A stretch of 64,000 bases of DNA from Ryuthela nishihirai (GCA_038380435.1 JAWZYU010000025.1:44772691-44836690), one strand, 5' to 3'. Positions 1-13,900 are shown, numbered from the stretch's first letter. Numbers and translations are program-made. Notes: generated by a model not told the origin, from the sequence alone.

Positions 1-668
1 ATTCTTCTTGAGTAAAATATAGAATGAAGTCCTTTTCACAATGTCTAAAGAAAGATGACACTATTCCTGGAGCTAGCAAGTTCTTTTCTGAAAGCCTTGA
101 TCCTAGAAGTTCTGAAGAAGCTTTGGGAAGATTCAGATCTCTTATTAAATCATTTAATTCACTTTGAGTGAAGAGTTGAGGTTTATTACATATTTCTGGG
201 TTAAAATCAGAGTCACCCATTTCAGTTCTACTTCAGTCAGATTCCAATATTTCAAGTTGTTTTGGAAGGATAAGCACTTGCTCAGAGTCATGAGACAGGA
301 ATTAGAGCAGATTGAAGGTTGGGGATAAACAATCCCTTTCTTGTTTTTTGGATTAAATATTTTAACATCACATGAACAGGAATAACAATTATCTCCATGA
401 TTTTTAGTTCTCACCAAACCAGTGGTACTGCAAATCGTAATGCTTTCTTCTTCCCTTTTGTCTAATTTCTTAAATGTTCAACACAAACACTGCACACTGT
501 GTGAGGTACCCATGTTTTTTTCCTGGTCTCCAAGTTTAATTCCGAACTATGCAAAATCTGAATTTTTTTGACAAAAGAGGTTATGTTTTGTCCTTGCTTC
601 TTTAAAACAAAATTACTGCAGATAGAACAAAGAACATTTGTATTATTGACACAGATTCTTCCTTCCAT
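1..668 (-). pseudogene. Cys-rich multi-copy ORF family, N-terminal part (copy 0)
   Basis: Reading leftwards from 668, the minus strand encodes a Cys-rich start (CSICSNFVL, then WVPHTVCSVCVEHLRN), a frame change near 420-460, then KNHGDNCYSCSCDVKIFNPK, and near the window edge DLNLPKASSELLGSRL followed by KNLLAPG and an RHCEKDF-like motif. This is the N-terminal architecture of an uncharacterised protein family present in many copies in arthropod and Hydra genomes, recognised from memory. The paired Cys residues suggest metal binding. The two other copies in this window (1137-3050 and 44166-49955) share the WVPH/WAPH...CC..C and NH..DCY/NCYSC motifs but are more like each other. At least one frameshift is present and the C-terminal part would lie left of position 1. 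Function is unknown; a degraded repeat-like copy is the safest call. Confidence 0.6.
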
Positions 669-1136
669 TGTTTTAACAATAATGAATGCACAACAAATGG
701 CTAACTAAGCCATTAGCATGAAGACTGCTTGCTCACTGCTTGCTTTTGTGACCTTCATGCAGTGTTATACTACTTATGTTTATGTACAGTGTTGCCATTT
801 TATGTGTAAATGGACACAGTGTTGCCACTTGTCTTGTATTTCCTAAAGCAAGAAATAAAACAAAGCTCCATGATAAGTAACAATTTATGCAAGGACAACA
901 AAACATACAAAACAACACTAGGCCAATTTTCTCAATGTCAATTTCTGAAAAATCTGCATGTGATGTAACAAAAATAATGATATTTTTGGAATCAATGAGC
1001 AAATATCATTACAGAAACACAAAAGCAGGCACTTTCAAATTTGTAGACTGTTTTTCTAATTTAAGAGTTAAGCAATATTTAGGTAATTTTTAAGTTAGCA
1101 GAAAAATTTATTTTAGTGACACTCACAACTTTCTGC
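669..1136. other. Intronic or intergenic stretch, nothing recognised
   Basis: AT-rich sequence with a short duplicated phrase (ACAGTGTTGCCA occurs near 786 and 817). I see no gene, terminal repeat or tRNA-like box here. Confidence 0.4.
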
Positions 1137-3050
1137 ACTGGGCAACAAATTTTCATAAAAGTCATGCCTCTGAGATAAAAGTAGCCATTTCTTAAAAATT
1201 TCAAGGTGCTGAACACAAATATGACAATGAAAATTGGCTACGATTGCTGAGAAATCCACAATAGTTTCTTATATAATAGAGTAATACATTTATATGACAT
1301 GTATCAGTAAAACTCTGCTTCTACTTCCCATGTCGCTTTGCCTGTTGCTTATACAGTTGCTCAGGATCATCTCTGGCAAGCGTCCAACAGTAGTCAGCCA
1401 ACATTGAAGTGGACCTGTTTCCTTGGTATCATTTCTCCATCATTGCAGTGTCCTGGTGAAAATGTTCACCGTGCTCATCACTACCCATGCTGCAGTTGTC
1501 AGGGAAGAAATCTAAGTGGGAATGGAGAAAGTGGATCTTTAAGGACATATTGCAGCCAAGTTTGTGATACAGAGCCAACATGTCCTTAACCAGTTTCTTG
1601 TAGTTGTCTGCCCTGTCGTTCCTGAGGAATTTAGTTCACATCAGACGAAGCGCGTCCCAAGCCTTTTCTCGTCACCCTGAAGCAGGTTTTCGACTATCCA
1701 GTCTCTGAACAGCTCGTGGATCTGTGGACCCACAAAATTTCCCTCTTTAATTTTTGCTTCACTGAGTCGAGGGAATTTGTCAGCCAAGTACTTGAAAGCT
1801 GATGCAGTCTGGTCCATGGCTTTTATGAAGTTTTTCATCACACTGAGTTTGATGTGTAGGGATGGTAGCAGGATTTTGTGCATTTCTGCCAGTGCTGGGT
1901 GCTCCACATTCTTCTCTCTGACCTTCAGATATTTCCTCTGAATGCAGTTTCTCTTCATGTAGTGCAGTCTTTGCTCAGCTGTTCCATTCACATAAGAAAC
2001 AGCAGTACTTCATATATCCCAACTGCAGGCACATCAACAGAGCTACTACCTTCAAGTCACAAAAGAGATGCCAGCCATATTTGCTGTATTGAAGACAGTT
2101 CAACAGCTGTTTTAGATTGTCATAGGTTACTTTCATGTAGACAGCATGTCCAACTATGAATAGTCGCCATTCTTGAGGGTCATGTTTGATTCCAAGGGCA
2201 TTCATCAGGCCATCTACATCAGAGCAGAACACAAGGTCATCTTCCTTTATGAAGTAAGGTTCAAACTGCTCATGATGAGTTCAAAACGAAGTCAGTTTGA
2301 CATTTTCCTTGAGAAGATTCCATTGTTTAAGTCTTGATCCAAGTAACTCTGCTTTGGCCTTGGACAGCTCCAGATCATGAACAAGATCATTTCTTCTTCG
2401 GTGAGAATGTGTGGTACAGATGACGCACAGTGGCAGACATTTGGATCATCATTAGACACTGAAGGCTGTGGAAAACCCAATGTCAGTTCATCTCCCTCCT
2501 CATCGTCTGAATCAATGGAAAATTCTTTTGGAGGTTTGGGAATGGGAAGGTCTTTGCCGTGCAGAAATGATTGAAGAGCAGTTGTGTATTTGGGTATGTT
2601 ATTGTCCACTTCTTTTTCCTTGTGATGCTTCCAGAAACAGGTGAAACTATGTAGAAGTAGCTGTCATTTGTGTGATTGCTTGGCTCTCTTCAAACCATAG
2701 GAACAGCAAACAGCATTGCCACTTTTTTGCCTTTCAGCCACTTCGGAAGATTTCTTGTACATGTACTGCAGCATATGTGTGGGGCCTAGGCCTTGTCCTG
2801 GTCCCTAATCTTGCATCCAAAATAAACTCATAACCGCTTTCACTATTGGAGTGATCACCCTTTTCTGACTTGCAAATATAACAAAAATGCATCTGCACTA
2901 TTAACACAGTTATGAGGCATCACTGCTGGATTAAAACTGCAAGGATCACTTGTGTTGTACTTATGACTCAGGGGTAAATGGGAGTTGCTCAAAAGACTTG
3001 CTCACCCTATGAGACGTTGCTTACCACTAACGATTGCATCATCTTTTATC
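1137..3050 (-). pseudogene. Cys-rich multi-copy ORF family, degraded copy 1
   Basis: The minus strand carries broken pieces of the family: a middle block (2609-1975) with DDEEGDELTLGFPQPSVSND, DLVFCSDVDGLMNALG-like and HDPQEWRLFI segments, then CCFLCEWNS, and a C-terminal block (1991-1641) with LLPSLHIKLSVMKNFIKAMD, FKYLADKFPRLSEAKIKEG and FVGPQIHELF. Compared with copy 2 it lacks the segment between EWRLFI and the VGHAV motif, so it carries an internal deletion, and frames change repeatedly. The N-terminal WREP/DCYFC block is recognisable but non-coding near 2610-2870. Nucleotide identity to copy 2 begins near 1137 (GGCAACAAATTTTC) and ends near 3050, which defines a repeat unit of about 1.9 kb. 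Positions 1357-1364 (TTGCTCAG) match the hAT target site used in copy 2 and are unoccupied here. Non-functional. Confidence 0.7.
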
Positions 3051-3718
3051 CGCTATGTCATGACTCAACTATATTGCATCAATGATGCAATACCTCCAAG
3101 GGTGTGTGTATGGTGGGCTGATGCAATACAATGCAATATGTTGCAATCTGGAGTTTAAAATACAGCATTGCCAAATAGTTACCCCTATACTCAATGTGGA
3201 CTGAGTCATTTATACATGACCATCTCTGTCTCTCTTAAACAAGAGCCAATCGACAAATTTTATTGTCATTTTCGTGTTCAGCACCACAAAATTAGTAAAG
3301 ATTGGCTATTTTCATTTCAAAGCCTTTTTGTGTGATGCCCAGTGTAATATATTAGGTGCTCTATTACTAAATTACTATTCATTCAAAACCAGATTTCCTA
3401 TAAGGCATGTTAGGCACTTTCCTAGGAGTGCCAGCATTAAAATATGTTAGATTTTGTTTAATCAATAACAACCAAATTATCCTTCTTAGTTCTTAAAAGG
3501 AATAAGCTTTGCCAGTTAAGGTAAACCTTAACTGTCATAGTGGTTTGGAAGCTAGCTACTGTTCCACCAGGGCAAACTTTATGTTAGCTCTGAGGCAGTG
3601 GTCAGTAATGACTGGTTTTAGTACAACATGTGCTTATATGAGAAGACCTTTACTAAATACTGTTTCAAAACTAATGATAAAAAAACCATTATGCAAACTT
3701 CTTAAAGGCATTTTTTTT
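3051..3718. other. Intronic sequence without recognised features
   Basis: Low-GC sequence with several GATGCAATA-type short repeats around 3050-3150. Nothing coding is visible. Confidence 0.35.
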
Positions 3719-4072
3719 AGTGGGGGTGTCTTAGTTAGCAGTGTCCAGCTTATAATCTGCAGTTCCCAGGTTTGTATCCCACCTGGGCCAGCATTGAGAT
3801 TTATTTCCACTAAATTCCCTGCCCTGTTCTCATTCAGTAAGGGATACTGATGGGCTAGGAAAGGCTGGCATTCATTGGATGGGATATTAAGCTGTGGTCC
3901 CGTGTGCAAGATAGCCTTGCTCTGCACATTAAAGAACATGCTTCGATGGCCTTGATGGGAGGTCTCCCAACAGTTGTCCAGTGGGTTCCCCCCATCCTCT
4001 GAGCCCTCAGGGGTCTTTTGACTTGGTCATTTAGCCCATTATGTGCAAAAATGTGCCACTCAACCCAACCCA
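3719..4072 (+). repeat. SINE-B copy (tRNA-derived, diverged)
   Basis: The sequence runs from a decayed tRNA-like head (GTTAGCAGTGTCCAGC, then CCCAGGTTTGTATCCC in the B-box position) through the diagnostic body (AGATTTATTTCC, GGGATATTAAGCTGTGGTCC, AAGAACATGCTTCGATGG, CCAACAGTTGTCCAGTGGG) to the CCACTCAACCCAACCC tail. The same roughly 380-bp unit occurs at 24050, 34648, 50759, 53625 and 54496, so it is a dispersed RNA polymerase III-type retroposon. This is one of the older copies. Confidence 0.75.
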
Positions 4073-4794
4073 TTTATTTTAGTAAATGATTTGTTATAGC
4101 TTTTGAGGTAAATTCTTACAATTAGTAAAACTTTTGTTAAATATTTCAGCTTCCAGAACTCTTTAAATATTACACAAATATTTTTCAAAAATGAGATTCG
4201 GGGAATTTATGTTTAAGATTTTTTATTTATTTCCTATGACATTTTGCATCAAAGGTTTATTCAAAGTTAGTGAGCTTTTGAATTATAGCTTTCCATCCAT
4301 GCAACATGGAAATGTCCTAAAATTTGATGATTTAATGTAAAAATCCCCCCCCCCCCCATATGTTTATATTTGAGAATGAATAATTTGATTTTTAAAATGT
4401 TACTACATTGAATATTATAAAGTATATAGCATGTACAAAATTAATATATTGCATTAGCTTTTGCAATATTTGGTAACAAAGCTGTATTACTTATCATTAA
4501 CATTCTCATATCCATATCAATTGCATTATTTCCTTTCTCTGTGGTGAAAGTAAAAAAATTTTAATATTTGGCAGAAATTTTGTAAAAAATGACAATTCAA
4601 AAGGGAGCACAACCACTTATTGTGTTGAAGCAGCCACTGATCAAGACTTGGCTAAAAGGAATTTTCATAAACTTAAAACTTTACTTTGATCAACAGGCAA
4701 TTCTTGTGCATTATTAATAATAAGTAAACTTTTGCAAAAAATCTATAAAATTGTGAAAAAATATAAAAAAATTGCTTGTTTGCTACTTTAATAG

Positions 4795-4917
4795 GTAGCA
4801 GCTGCTGATAAGGAACTTCAGAGACAGCGAAAAGAGATGGTTAATGTTCACCAAAATTTGGATCAAATCTTGGCACATCAAAAAAAGATTCCTCTTCTGG
4901 AGAACCGTTTAAACCAT
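4795..4917 (+). CDS. ODAD1: ODAD1/CCDC63-like, first exon in window (residues 1-41 of the visible part)
   Basis: The acceptor is a TTTAATAG just upstream; 123 nt encode 41 codons in phase 0, ending IPLLENRLNH. The donor is GCAAGT at 4918, a GC-AG type site. A GT four bases downstream (4922) would shift the frame and put a stop in the next exon, so the GC donor is preferred. Spacing from ENRL to the following LRDEID equals that in homologues when the GC site is used. Confidence 0.8.
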
Positions 4918-7900
4918 GCAAGTATTTTGATTCTTTTGTGTAGAATTTAATAAAATAGCATATATCTTACTATAGAACTTTCAAAGCTTAAATCTCTAAG
5001 TTCATTATATGCTGTAAATAGTTTTTTTGTGCACATTGAAAACAAAAATATTCATACCATTTGCTGATAGTAAATCTTTGTCCAAAGGTAGTGCAGAACA
5101 GTGTTTCTCAACAGCTGAGTCACAGTTTTCTACCAGACAACAAATTACCACTTGCCAGGCTGTGCTTTAAAAAATGTACTTTTTTAGAATATATTTGGCT
5201 TAAAATTTCCATGATATTATATGTATATTAGTCCTAAGTTTTTTTTAATAATGTCATTTGATCTTAAAAGTATATACTTTATTTTGTTATTCAAGTGTTC
5301 AAATGCATCGCAAAATGAGGTGCTGATTCATAGGAAATGAAGGAAAAAGTTTAAAGCAGTTTTAAACAAATGTTTTTGGCACAAGGTCAGATAGAAAAAC
5401 TTGTTTATTACATTTTATTTGTCATATGTATATAGGTGAGATGAACATTTTGCTTCAATAATGCTGTAGCTAGTTGTATAATATTATTGAAATTTTCGTC
5501 TTTTATCTTATTAAAACACCATTCACTTTAGTAGAGCCAGATTAAAAAAATATTATATTGTCCAATAACATAATATTATAGATTGTTAAATTAAATTGTT
5601 AACTCAGAATCTAAACAATTGTATACTCAGAATATACTTACCATCCTCATGACATGCTTGTTTATTGTTTCTTGAGGCTGAGGGCAGCTGGGACAATACC
5701 TCTTGTGAGACATAGAGAATTGTGTACTGTTAATAGAAAGTTCATAGCATCAATTAGAGGAGATCTTGATTGGCGACTGGTAGCTCAGTGGTTCAGAGCA
5801 CATATTTGAGTAATTTGCTGGGTCAATAGGTGCCTTTGGTTCTAGATGCTTGCAGTGTCTTGGACATGAGGTGATTTGACCTAAATAATGATGAGGTTAG
5901 ATGAAGGATTAATAAATCTTATTGAATAGCATTCTTTATAGGGAGAGACTATGTTGGTTTACTTGCCATTGAATGCCTGTAGCATTACAGATTAGTGAAT
6001 AGAGTTATAAATAGTTATCTAAAGGCCTCGGTGAATGGTGCCTAGATTCAGTGCCATTGAATCTAGGCACCATTTCATCTACAGCAGTCAGAAATCCCAT
6101 TTCGTAAATGTGCTGCTATAACAGGTAAGATGTGGCACTGTGTGCAAATTTTTATAAACTAGAATGCTCCAGATTCTGCTCCTAAATGCATAGTTGTTAT
6201 TTATTAAAATGTCAGAAGGCAGATAATGTTCAATAGTAATGCAGTTTTAGTCAATTGTCCTAAGTCTCCTCAGGTATGCAAATATAATTTGTTATACCTG
6301 AGGAGTTTTTTTAATTGGGTTTAACATTATTCTTAAAAATAAATATTATTTACTAAATTTATCTAAATCAATAAATATTTTGCAAAAAAAATTTCGCCGA
6401 CATATGGGACTTGAACCTGCATCTAGCCCATTTTCCTTTGGGTTCCCTGCCTCATTTTTGTCATTGCCTTCCCTGATGTTATGCTATGGGACAACTGTAG
6501 TATATTCTGTGTGAAAAGTTATTTAAAATATTTCTCATAAAACAAGGATTCTGAAAATGAAATAGTCATGGCCATTACATTAGTTTCTTCTATAGTAGTT
6601 TAATACATGTTAAATATACAGAAAGGAAATAATATTCCACTCTCCAAATAGTTCCAGCAAATAATATTGCATTATATGTATAATGTTACTTTAGTTACAA
6701 ATATATATATTTAAATTTTAATAATTGTTTGTTTGCTTATTTATTTGAGGGGAGGGGCTGTCATGGCAAACAATTATTTCATATTTCTTAATGAATCTTA
6801 ACTCTTTTACAGTGAGGTAATTTAAACAATGCAGTAAAATTGCATAAGTCTAATAATGGCTTATATTAGACATAATAGTTCTGCTGAACTGAAATTTCAA
6901 ACATCTTTAGTATCATCAGTTTGATCAAAGTGAACCACCAAATATCCAAGATATACTAAAGTTAAAATAATAGGAAATCACAGGTACGCATCTGTTAGTG
7001 ATATATTAAATAATGATAGAGGAAAAACTGTCATTAACCAGATGGGATCTGAACCCAAGACCTCCTGATAACATGTCATGTGATCTGGCCACTGAGCTAC
7101 AGGCCACCGAACAGTCATCCTCTGTTGGTGGCTTTAAGCATGATACTACGTAGTTATAGTCATCAGAAATGTATCTGACTGCAATTGAAGTTACTGGTCT
7201 AGAATCACTTTCCAGGTTTGTGCCCATAACCAGTCTAATTCAAATGTCAAGAGGCACAGTATTTTTTTAAGCCAACAAGTCTTTAATCAAGCATAAGGAG
7301 TCTTGGAATAATAGGAAATCACAGGTATGCACCTTTTGGTGATATATCAAATAAGAATAGAGGAAAAATTGTTATAAATTTTTTTAAAAAATGGCAATTT
7401 TTTTTAATGCATCCTAAAAAGCAGAAAATATACACTATCTTCAGAGGCTGTCATTTGATATAGGATTCATAAACATCAACCACATTTCTCTTCCCTATAC
7501 CTTTGTTTTTGGTGAAGGGGGAGATAAGTCGTATTTGAGGTAGCAAATGACATTGGAGATGTCACAAGCTTTAATTTGAGATATACACCAAAGAGCCAAA
7601 ACATTATGACCACCTGCCTAATATGATGTTGGTCCTTCACATGCTGCCAAAACAGCTCTTACCCGGCGAGACATGGGTGCTATAAGATTTCTAAAGATGT
7701 CTAGTGGTATCTGGTACTAACACGTTACCAGCCGATCCTTTAACTCTTTAAGTTATGTGATTGAGCCACCACAGATCGGATATGCTGTTCCAACCCAAAC
7801 CACAGATACTCGATTGGATTGATGTCTGGAGAATTTGGAGGCCAGGGCAATACCTGGACGTCTTCCTCGTGTTCCACAAACCATTCTTGAACAATCCTAG

Positions 7901-10900
7901 CAGTGTGACATGGCACATTATCCCACTGAAAGAAGGCACTACTAGAGGACAATACTGTTGCCATGAAAGGATGTACCTTGTCTGTCATGATACTTAGGTA
8001 GGTGGTAGATGTCATAGTTTCCTGCACATGAATGGAACCCAGGGTTCCCAGTAGAACATTGCCAAAAGCACTTCCTCCATTGACTTGTTTTTGCCCCATG
8101 GTGCATCCTGGTGCTAACACTTCCCCTTGTAAATGGCGCACATGTACCCAGCCATCCATATGATGCAACAGGAAACAAGATTCATAGGACCAGACGACCT
8201 TCTTCCAATCATTCTAGGTCCAGTTTTGATGCTTGCATGCCCATTGTAGGCACTTTCAATGGTGAACTGAGGTTAGCATGGGCACTCAGAGCAGCCTGCA
8301 GCTTATCACTAATATACCTATTATATTTTATCACTAAAAATACCTACCTTCAAAAACTTTTTTATATGACTCATAAACATCGAACAAATTTACCCCCCTT
8401 TTGTGTAATGTTTGAGGTAACCCATGACATTAGAGATGTCAGAAGCTTTAATTTGAGAATATATGACCTGTTAAAGCCAAACCCCACAAAAATCCACCTC
8501 TACCACCCCATTTTATCAGGGGGGATCTTAATATCTAATAGTTGGCAGATGAAATGATTTAAATACATTGGATTTAAAATTCTGTCCTTGGTCAGAGTGG
8601 AGTTGCAAATGTACTCCATACCTACTAATCAAGTTATTTACTATCATCTCTGCAACTGTTGTTGCTTCCTGGTCTTGGATGGGATAGACCTCAGACCACT
8701 TTACGAAATAATCCTTTACCACTAATAAATAGCGATTTCCATCATCAATCCTAGGGAATGGACCCATTACATCAATGGCTATTCTCTCAAAAATGTCACT
8801 AGTGTTGTTAATTTAATTTATTAATTATTAAGTAATTTAATTAAATTGTTTAATTTTATTAATATTTAATTATTTAAATTATTTAATCATAATTAAATTA
8901 TAATAATTAAATTAAATTAATACATTTCAGTCATAATGTTAATGAGTTTGTTATGTATCCGTGAGAAGTTAACATTGTTCCTATAAACTATTTCACATTT
9001 TGAAAAATCTAATATCTCACTGATGAGTTTTGTATTTTACACTTTCAAAATTGTTTAGTTACATTTGAAAAGGAAAACAATTATTGCTTTGTATTGTTAT
9101 AGGCTGTAAAGTACATGTTTGTAACGTACTATTTCACAAAAAACCCTGTTTTTTTGTAATCAGGATTGCTTTGAACTAAGAAGTAAAATATTTTTCTAGG
9201 GGAAGAAAAAGGATTTTTAACTCATGTTCCAAAGATGAACAAGAATATTTTGCACCATCTTTTTTTACACCAAAAGTGTTTAATATTTTGGACCTTTGCA
9301 ATGAAAAAGGATATCCTATTGATTTTTTGAGTTTTATTTGTTTCAATATGTGACTCAATTTATTGTGTAATTAAATTTCATATTTTTGAGTGCATCATCA
9401 GTTACAATTTATTCTATGCAATTTGTTATAAATACTTGAAATACCATTTAGTTTCATGTGGAAGTAACTTTTGTACTTCCACATGAAATGGATGGGTTTT
9501 AACCCCCTTAATTGAAGAAAAACAAGATTTTTTTTTTTCTAATTATGGCTTTGTTTTTAGTTTGTACTGTAGTTTCTTGTACTGTTGTATTGATATTTAG
9601 AATTAAATGTTCTTGCAACGTTTGTACAATAAATATGTAATTGAATGATTAATAAGTTGTTGCTGCTATTGTTGCATGTGTATAAAAATTTAATATCAAA
9701 TTGTTATGGGTACTAATTTGAATTATTTTTTTTAATTTCAGGGCTCGAATAAATATGATCAGCTATGTGTTTCTAATAGTAAGTTACGTGATGAGATTGA
9801 TAATATGCTTCACATACGATCCAGGTTCAACAGCACATTTCTTCATATCAAAAATCTTATGAAACATGGAGAGAAAACAGTTAAGGAAGTTATTCATTCT
9901 GCAACACTGGCATATCAGAATCGGTATATCTGTTCTAATATATAAATTTAGTCTGTACTGTAACAAGGGTGGTGCAAGCACTATCCAGGTGCCAATTGCA
10001 ATTATCAGAAAGACTCAAGCTTTATGAGGGTACAAAAACAGCCTAATGAATATTTAAATATTGGTAAAGTGTAATATAATTGCCCTTTACAAAAAAAAGT
10101 GATGTTTCAGATATTGTCTCAGCTAGTTGTAATGTTCTAAATAGAGGTCATAGAATTAAGAATTTGGTTGATGGACAACTGCATGATGAACAGTATGGAT
10201 TCAGAAGTGGTAGGGGATGTACTGATCAAATATTTTCATTTAGGCAGATTCTTGAGAAATGTTTAGAGTTTCAGAAACCTGTGATTGTTAGCTTTATAGA
10301 TTTCAAAAAAGCTTTTGACTCTGTTGATCGACATAATTTGTGGTTGATTGTTAGATCATATGGAATACCTGATAAGTAGTTAGTGTAATGAGAGCTCTCT
10401 ATAATAACACTGAGTTGTGTGAGCGTTGGTACGTCTTGCAACGATTGGTTTATCATTGCTAGTGGAGTTAGACAAGGGTGCATTTTGTCTCCCTTTCTCT
10501 TTAGTTTGGTTATTGATTATGTTATGCAAAATTCTTTGCAAGGAAAAGATGTTGGCTTAAAATGGTCTAGAGATTTCAAAATTTCTGATTTATATTAGGC
10601 AGATGACGGCCTTGTTGGCTAATGATGTTGATGAGATGAATTCATTCATTAGGGCTGTTGATGAGACTGGTAATAGAGTAGGTTTGGTGATAAACAGATA
10701 AAAAATTAAAAGTAATGAAAATTGGTCAGGCAGATAGTGCTTCAGTTGCTTTGAATGGCTGCACTCTTGAACAAGTGTCTCAGTTTAATTATCTAGGGAG
10801 CTATGTAACAGATACTGGTGATGTGCAGCATGAGATAAATAGAAGAATAGGGATTATTGCTGGGACTTTTAGGAATCTATGGAGAGTGTGGAGAAATTCG

Positions 10901-13900
10901 CATATATATCTAAAGACTAAAATTAGGCTGTATAATAGCTTGGTTCTTTCTAAGGTTAGTTATGGTACTGAAACATGGACCCTTTATAAACAGGATAACA
11001 AGAAACTTGATGCCTTTGATTCTAGATGCTTATCTTGGGCATCCGGTGGTTTGACTTTGTAAGTAATGATAAAGTTAGAAGAAGGAGTCATCAACCACTT
11101 TTGAGCAGCATATTGTGCAGAGAGAGACTGCGATCTGTAATCGTTATTAGGATAGAAGTAAAAAAAAATGTCGAATAAATGTTATATTTTAAACATATTT
11201 TTTCTTTCTTTTCTTTTTTACACCAATCACAGACAATAGTTATAATTATATGGTAAATTTAAGCCTTAATGAAAAAGATATCACTTCTTTTTAGCAATAA
11301 TTTCCCCAGAATCAGAAGTCAAATTTTAATTGTTATATGCAACAAATTTTCGAAGATGTTAGTCATTTAACCAAGCTCAAAACTTTTTTTAAGCTGTTTT
11401 TCACTTACAGTGTGATTAACTTTTTAAATATTAAGTGTTAAAATAAAGGAGCTTCCAAAATGATAAAACTAAAACAGTTATTTTATGTAAAATATTATTG
11501 GGACAGGATCAAATCACTCACAGTGCAGAAAAAAATTAGTTGGTGGTCCACCAACTGATTACATCGTCCCAATCCCAAGTTTTTACATACAGTGCCCCTT
11601 CATCTGAATAGGAACAAAGCAATTTTTTTAATTGGAATAAAAGGTTTCAGCATCTAAGTGGTACAGTGTATGTCACAACTGTTTTGTTTCTACTTGGATT
11701 TAAAAACTTTTTTGTGTAGTGAACATACCGTCCCATGGCCGAGTGGTTAGCGTGCTTGGCTACGGATCTAAGGGACCTGGGTTCGAGCCCTGGATTAGGC
11801 ATGGATGTGTGTGTCGTTTTTCTGCAGAGGTCCTGCCATTCTCTCAGATTTTCTACTATGGCATATAAACTGACAGGCTCCTGTCAGACCTCTGTGGCAA
11901 GCAGCTGCTTGAGGGGGGATTTTTTTTTTGTAGTGAACATATTTTTCTCTCAAATGATCAATATTTCTCCTGTTTAGTATATTACTGTTAGAGAGACAGT
12001 CACAAAGTAGTGATTCATAAAATTATTTCCATTGTTAATGAGATGCATATCAAAATTAATAATTTTGAAAGGTTTCAGTTAATATTTGTCTAAATTTTTG
12101 CCAACAACAGTAGATATCACTTTTAGGAAATATTGCAGAATATAAAATGTATTATTGATAATGATTTGACTCAAAGGCAAGTAGTAAATGTTTGTTCTTC
12201 TGTAGGAGTACAACTGTGGCAATAAAGTTTCTGGAATGCCTTAAGAGTTTAGTGTATGTTTGCCTGGGCAACTTAATACAGACGTGTTCCAACATGTCTA
12301 TGCTTCCTTATGCTGCAGTTGTAAAACTATTGCACCAGTCCTTGTGAAGTGGCCGCATTAATAATGAGAGAGCATTTCTCAGCCCCATCTTGAAAATGAG
12401 TGATTGCTGGTTAGAGCAACAAATCAATATCAAATTTTGTGTAACATGCAAAACTATTATTAAGCAAATGTGCTAGTGAAACTGTGGAGATGTTTTCAGC
12501 AGTTTATAGGGATGCAATGATGAAAAAAAGTCAATAATTTTTTAATGGCATAAGTGGTTTGAAGAGGGTTGGGAAGATGAAAGAAGTTGTCATTCAAAAG
12601 CTCAGTACTGGTGAAAAGAGAGTATATTTTGGTTTATTTCAGACATTTAAACATATGATTATGGCAAGCAAATTAATTTTAGACAGAGAAACTGAGGAAG
12701 ATTATGACAGAGGATTTGGACATGATCAATCAATCAATCATTTATTTCCATAGATATGAATACATGATATATACAGTTACATATACCGGAAATAGTAGCA
12801 TACAATAATTGTTTTGGAAAAATAACTACCACAAGAGTAAAGACATTTGCCCGTGGTGTTAGTAAACTAAAAGTTTATGCATTATTAAACATTAGCAACA
12901 GTAATGTGAACCTGATAATAACTGTGATTCAATGATTTAGTTAAAAATAATCACATTTATAATGATTATTTCTTCGCAACATGGTTTCAGTATTTTCTAT
13001 TTCATCAACATATTTGTAAAGATGAAGAAAGTTACAGCAAAGATGATGCCAGAATTTTGACTGAAGAACAGAAACAGTGTTTGCTTAATGTTTATATGGC
13101 CTAATACATGGATTATGCATCATAATAATAGCTCTGCTCAACAAATCAGCCCCGAAGCAGGACCATCCATCTTATTCTTCAGATTTGGTTCCCTGTGATT
13201 TTTGACTTTTCCAAAAATGGAGACTGCTCTGAATGACCATAGATTGCATACATTGAAAATATTTAAAGAAATGTGAGGTAAAATGATATTTATCAGGAGG
13301 AGTTCTAACAATGTTTTCAGCAGTGGTGACATCATTGGGCTAAGTACATCACTGCTTAGGAAGGTTACTTCAAGGGTGACAAAAGCCATTAACATGTAAA
13401 TATACAGATATGGTTTTCACAGGGACTTACCAGAAAAATTGTCACACTTCGTATTAGATATTTTAGGGCATGGGTGGGCATCAAGTTTAAAATTGTCTAG
13501 CTATGGTACTTAACATAAAAAATCTTATTCAATAATATTATATGTTTATATATATATATGTTTAATTTTATAAATATATACTTAATAATATTTAATATCT
13601 GGGTACTTTGTGTAATGTTCAATTAATATTTTAACAATGCATATTGATTAAAATTAAAATAATTAAAAAATTATGTAGCCCTTTCATTGCCGAGTTTAAG
13701 ATTAAAAATGTCATACCTGGGATTGAGTTCAGGAGTGCTGTGTTGCCAAATACTGTGGTTTTTAAATGATAAACAGGTGACAGCACACATTTCCTCTGAT
13801 GAGGGTCATAGAGAATAATGTCTCTATGAACTTATATTGTAAATTAATGAACTCATACGTATACTGACATAGTATTTTGAAGAATGACAAAAATCGCTGT

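Noticed and set aside
4918..4925. Canonical GT donor at 4922 for the first ODAD1-like exon
   Set aside because: It would put the next exon out of frame with a TAA within a few codons and change the conserved spacing.
6266..6316. Rho-independent terminator
   Set aside because: Hairpin plus T run, but located in a eukaryotic intron; the bacterial model does not apply.
11735..11800. Functional tRNA genes at SINE heads (11735, 50268, 53630, 54500, 31955 and others)
   Set aside because: A- and B-box-like motifs exist, but the heads lack a clean cloverleaf end, continue into repeat bodies of 130-300 bp, and some have target duplications that include the body.
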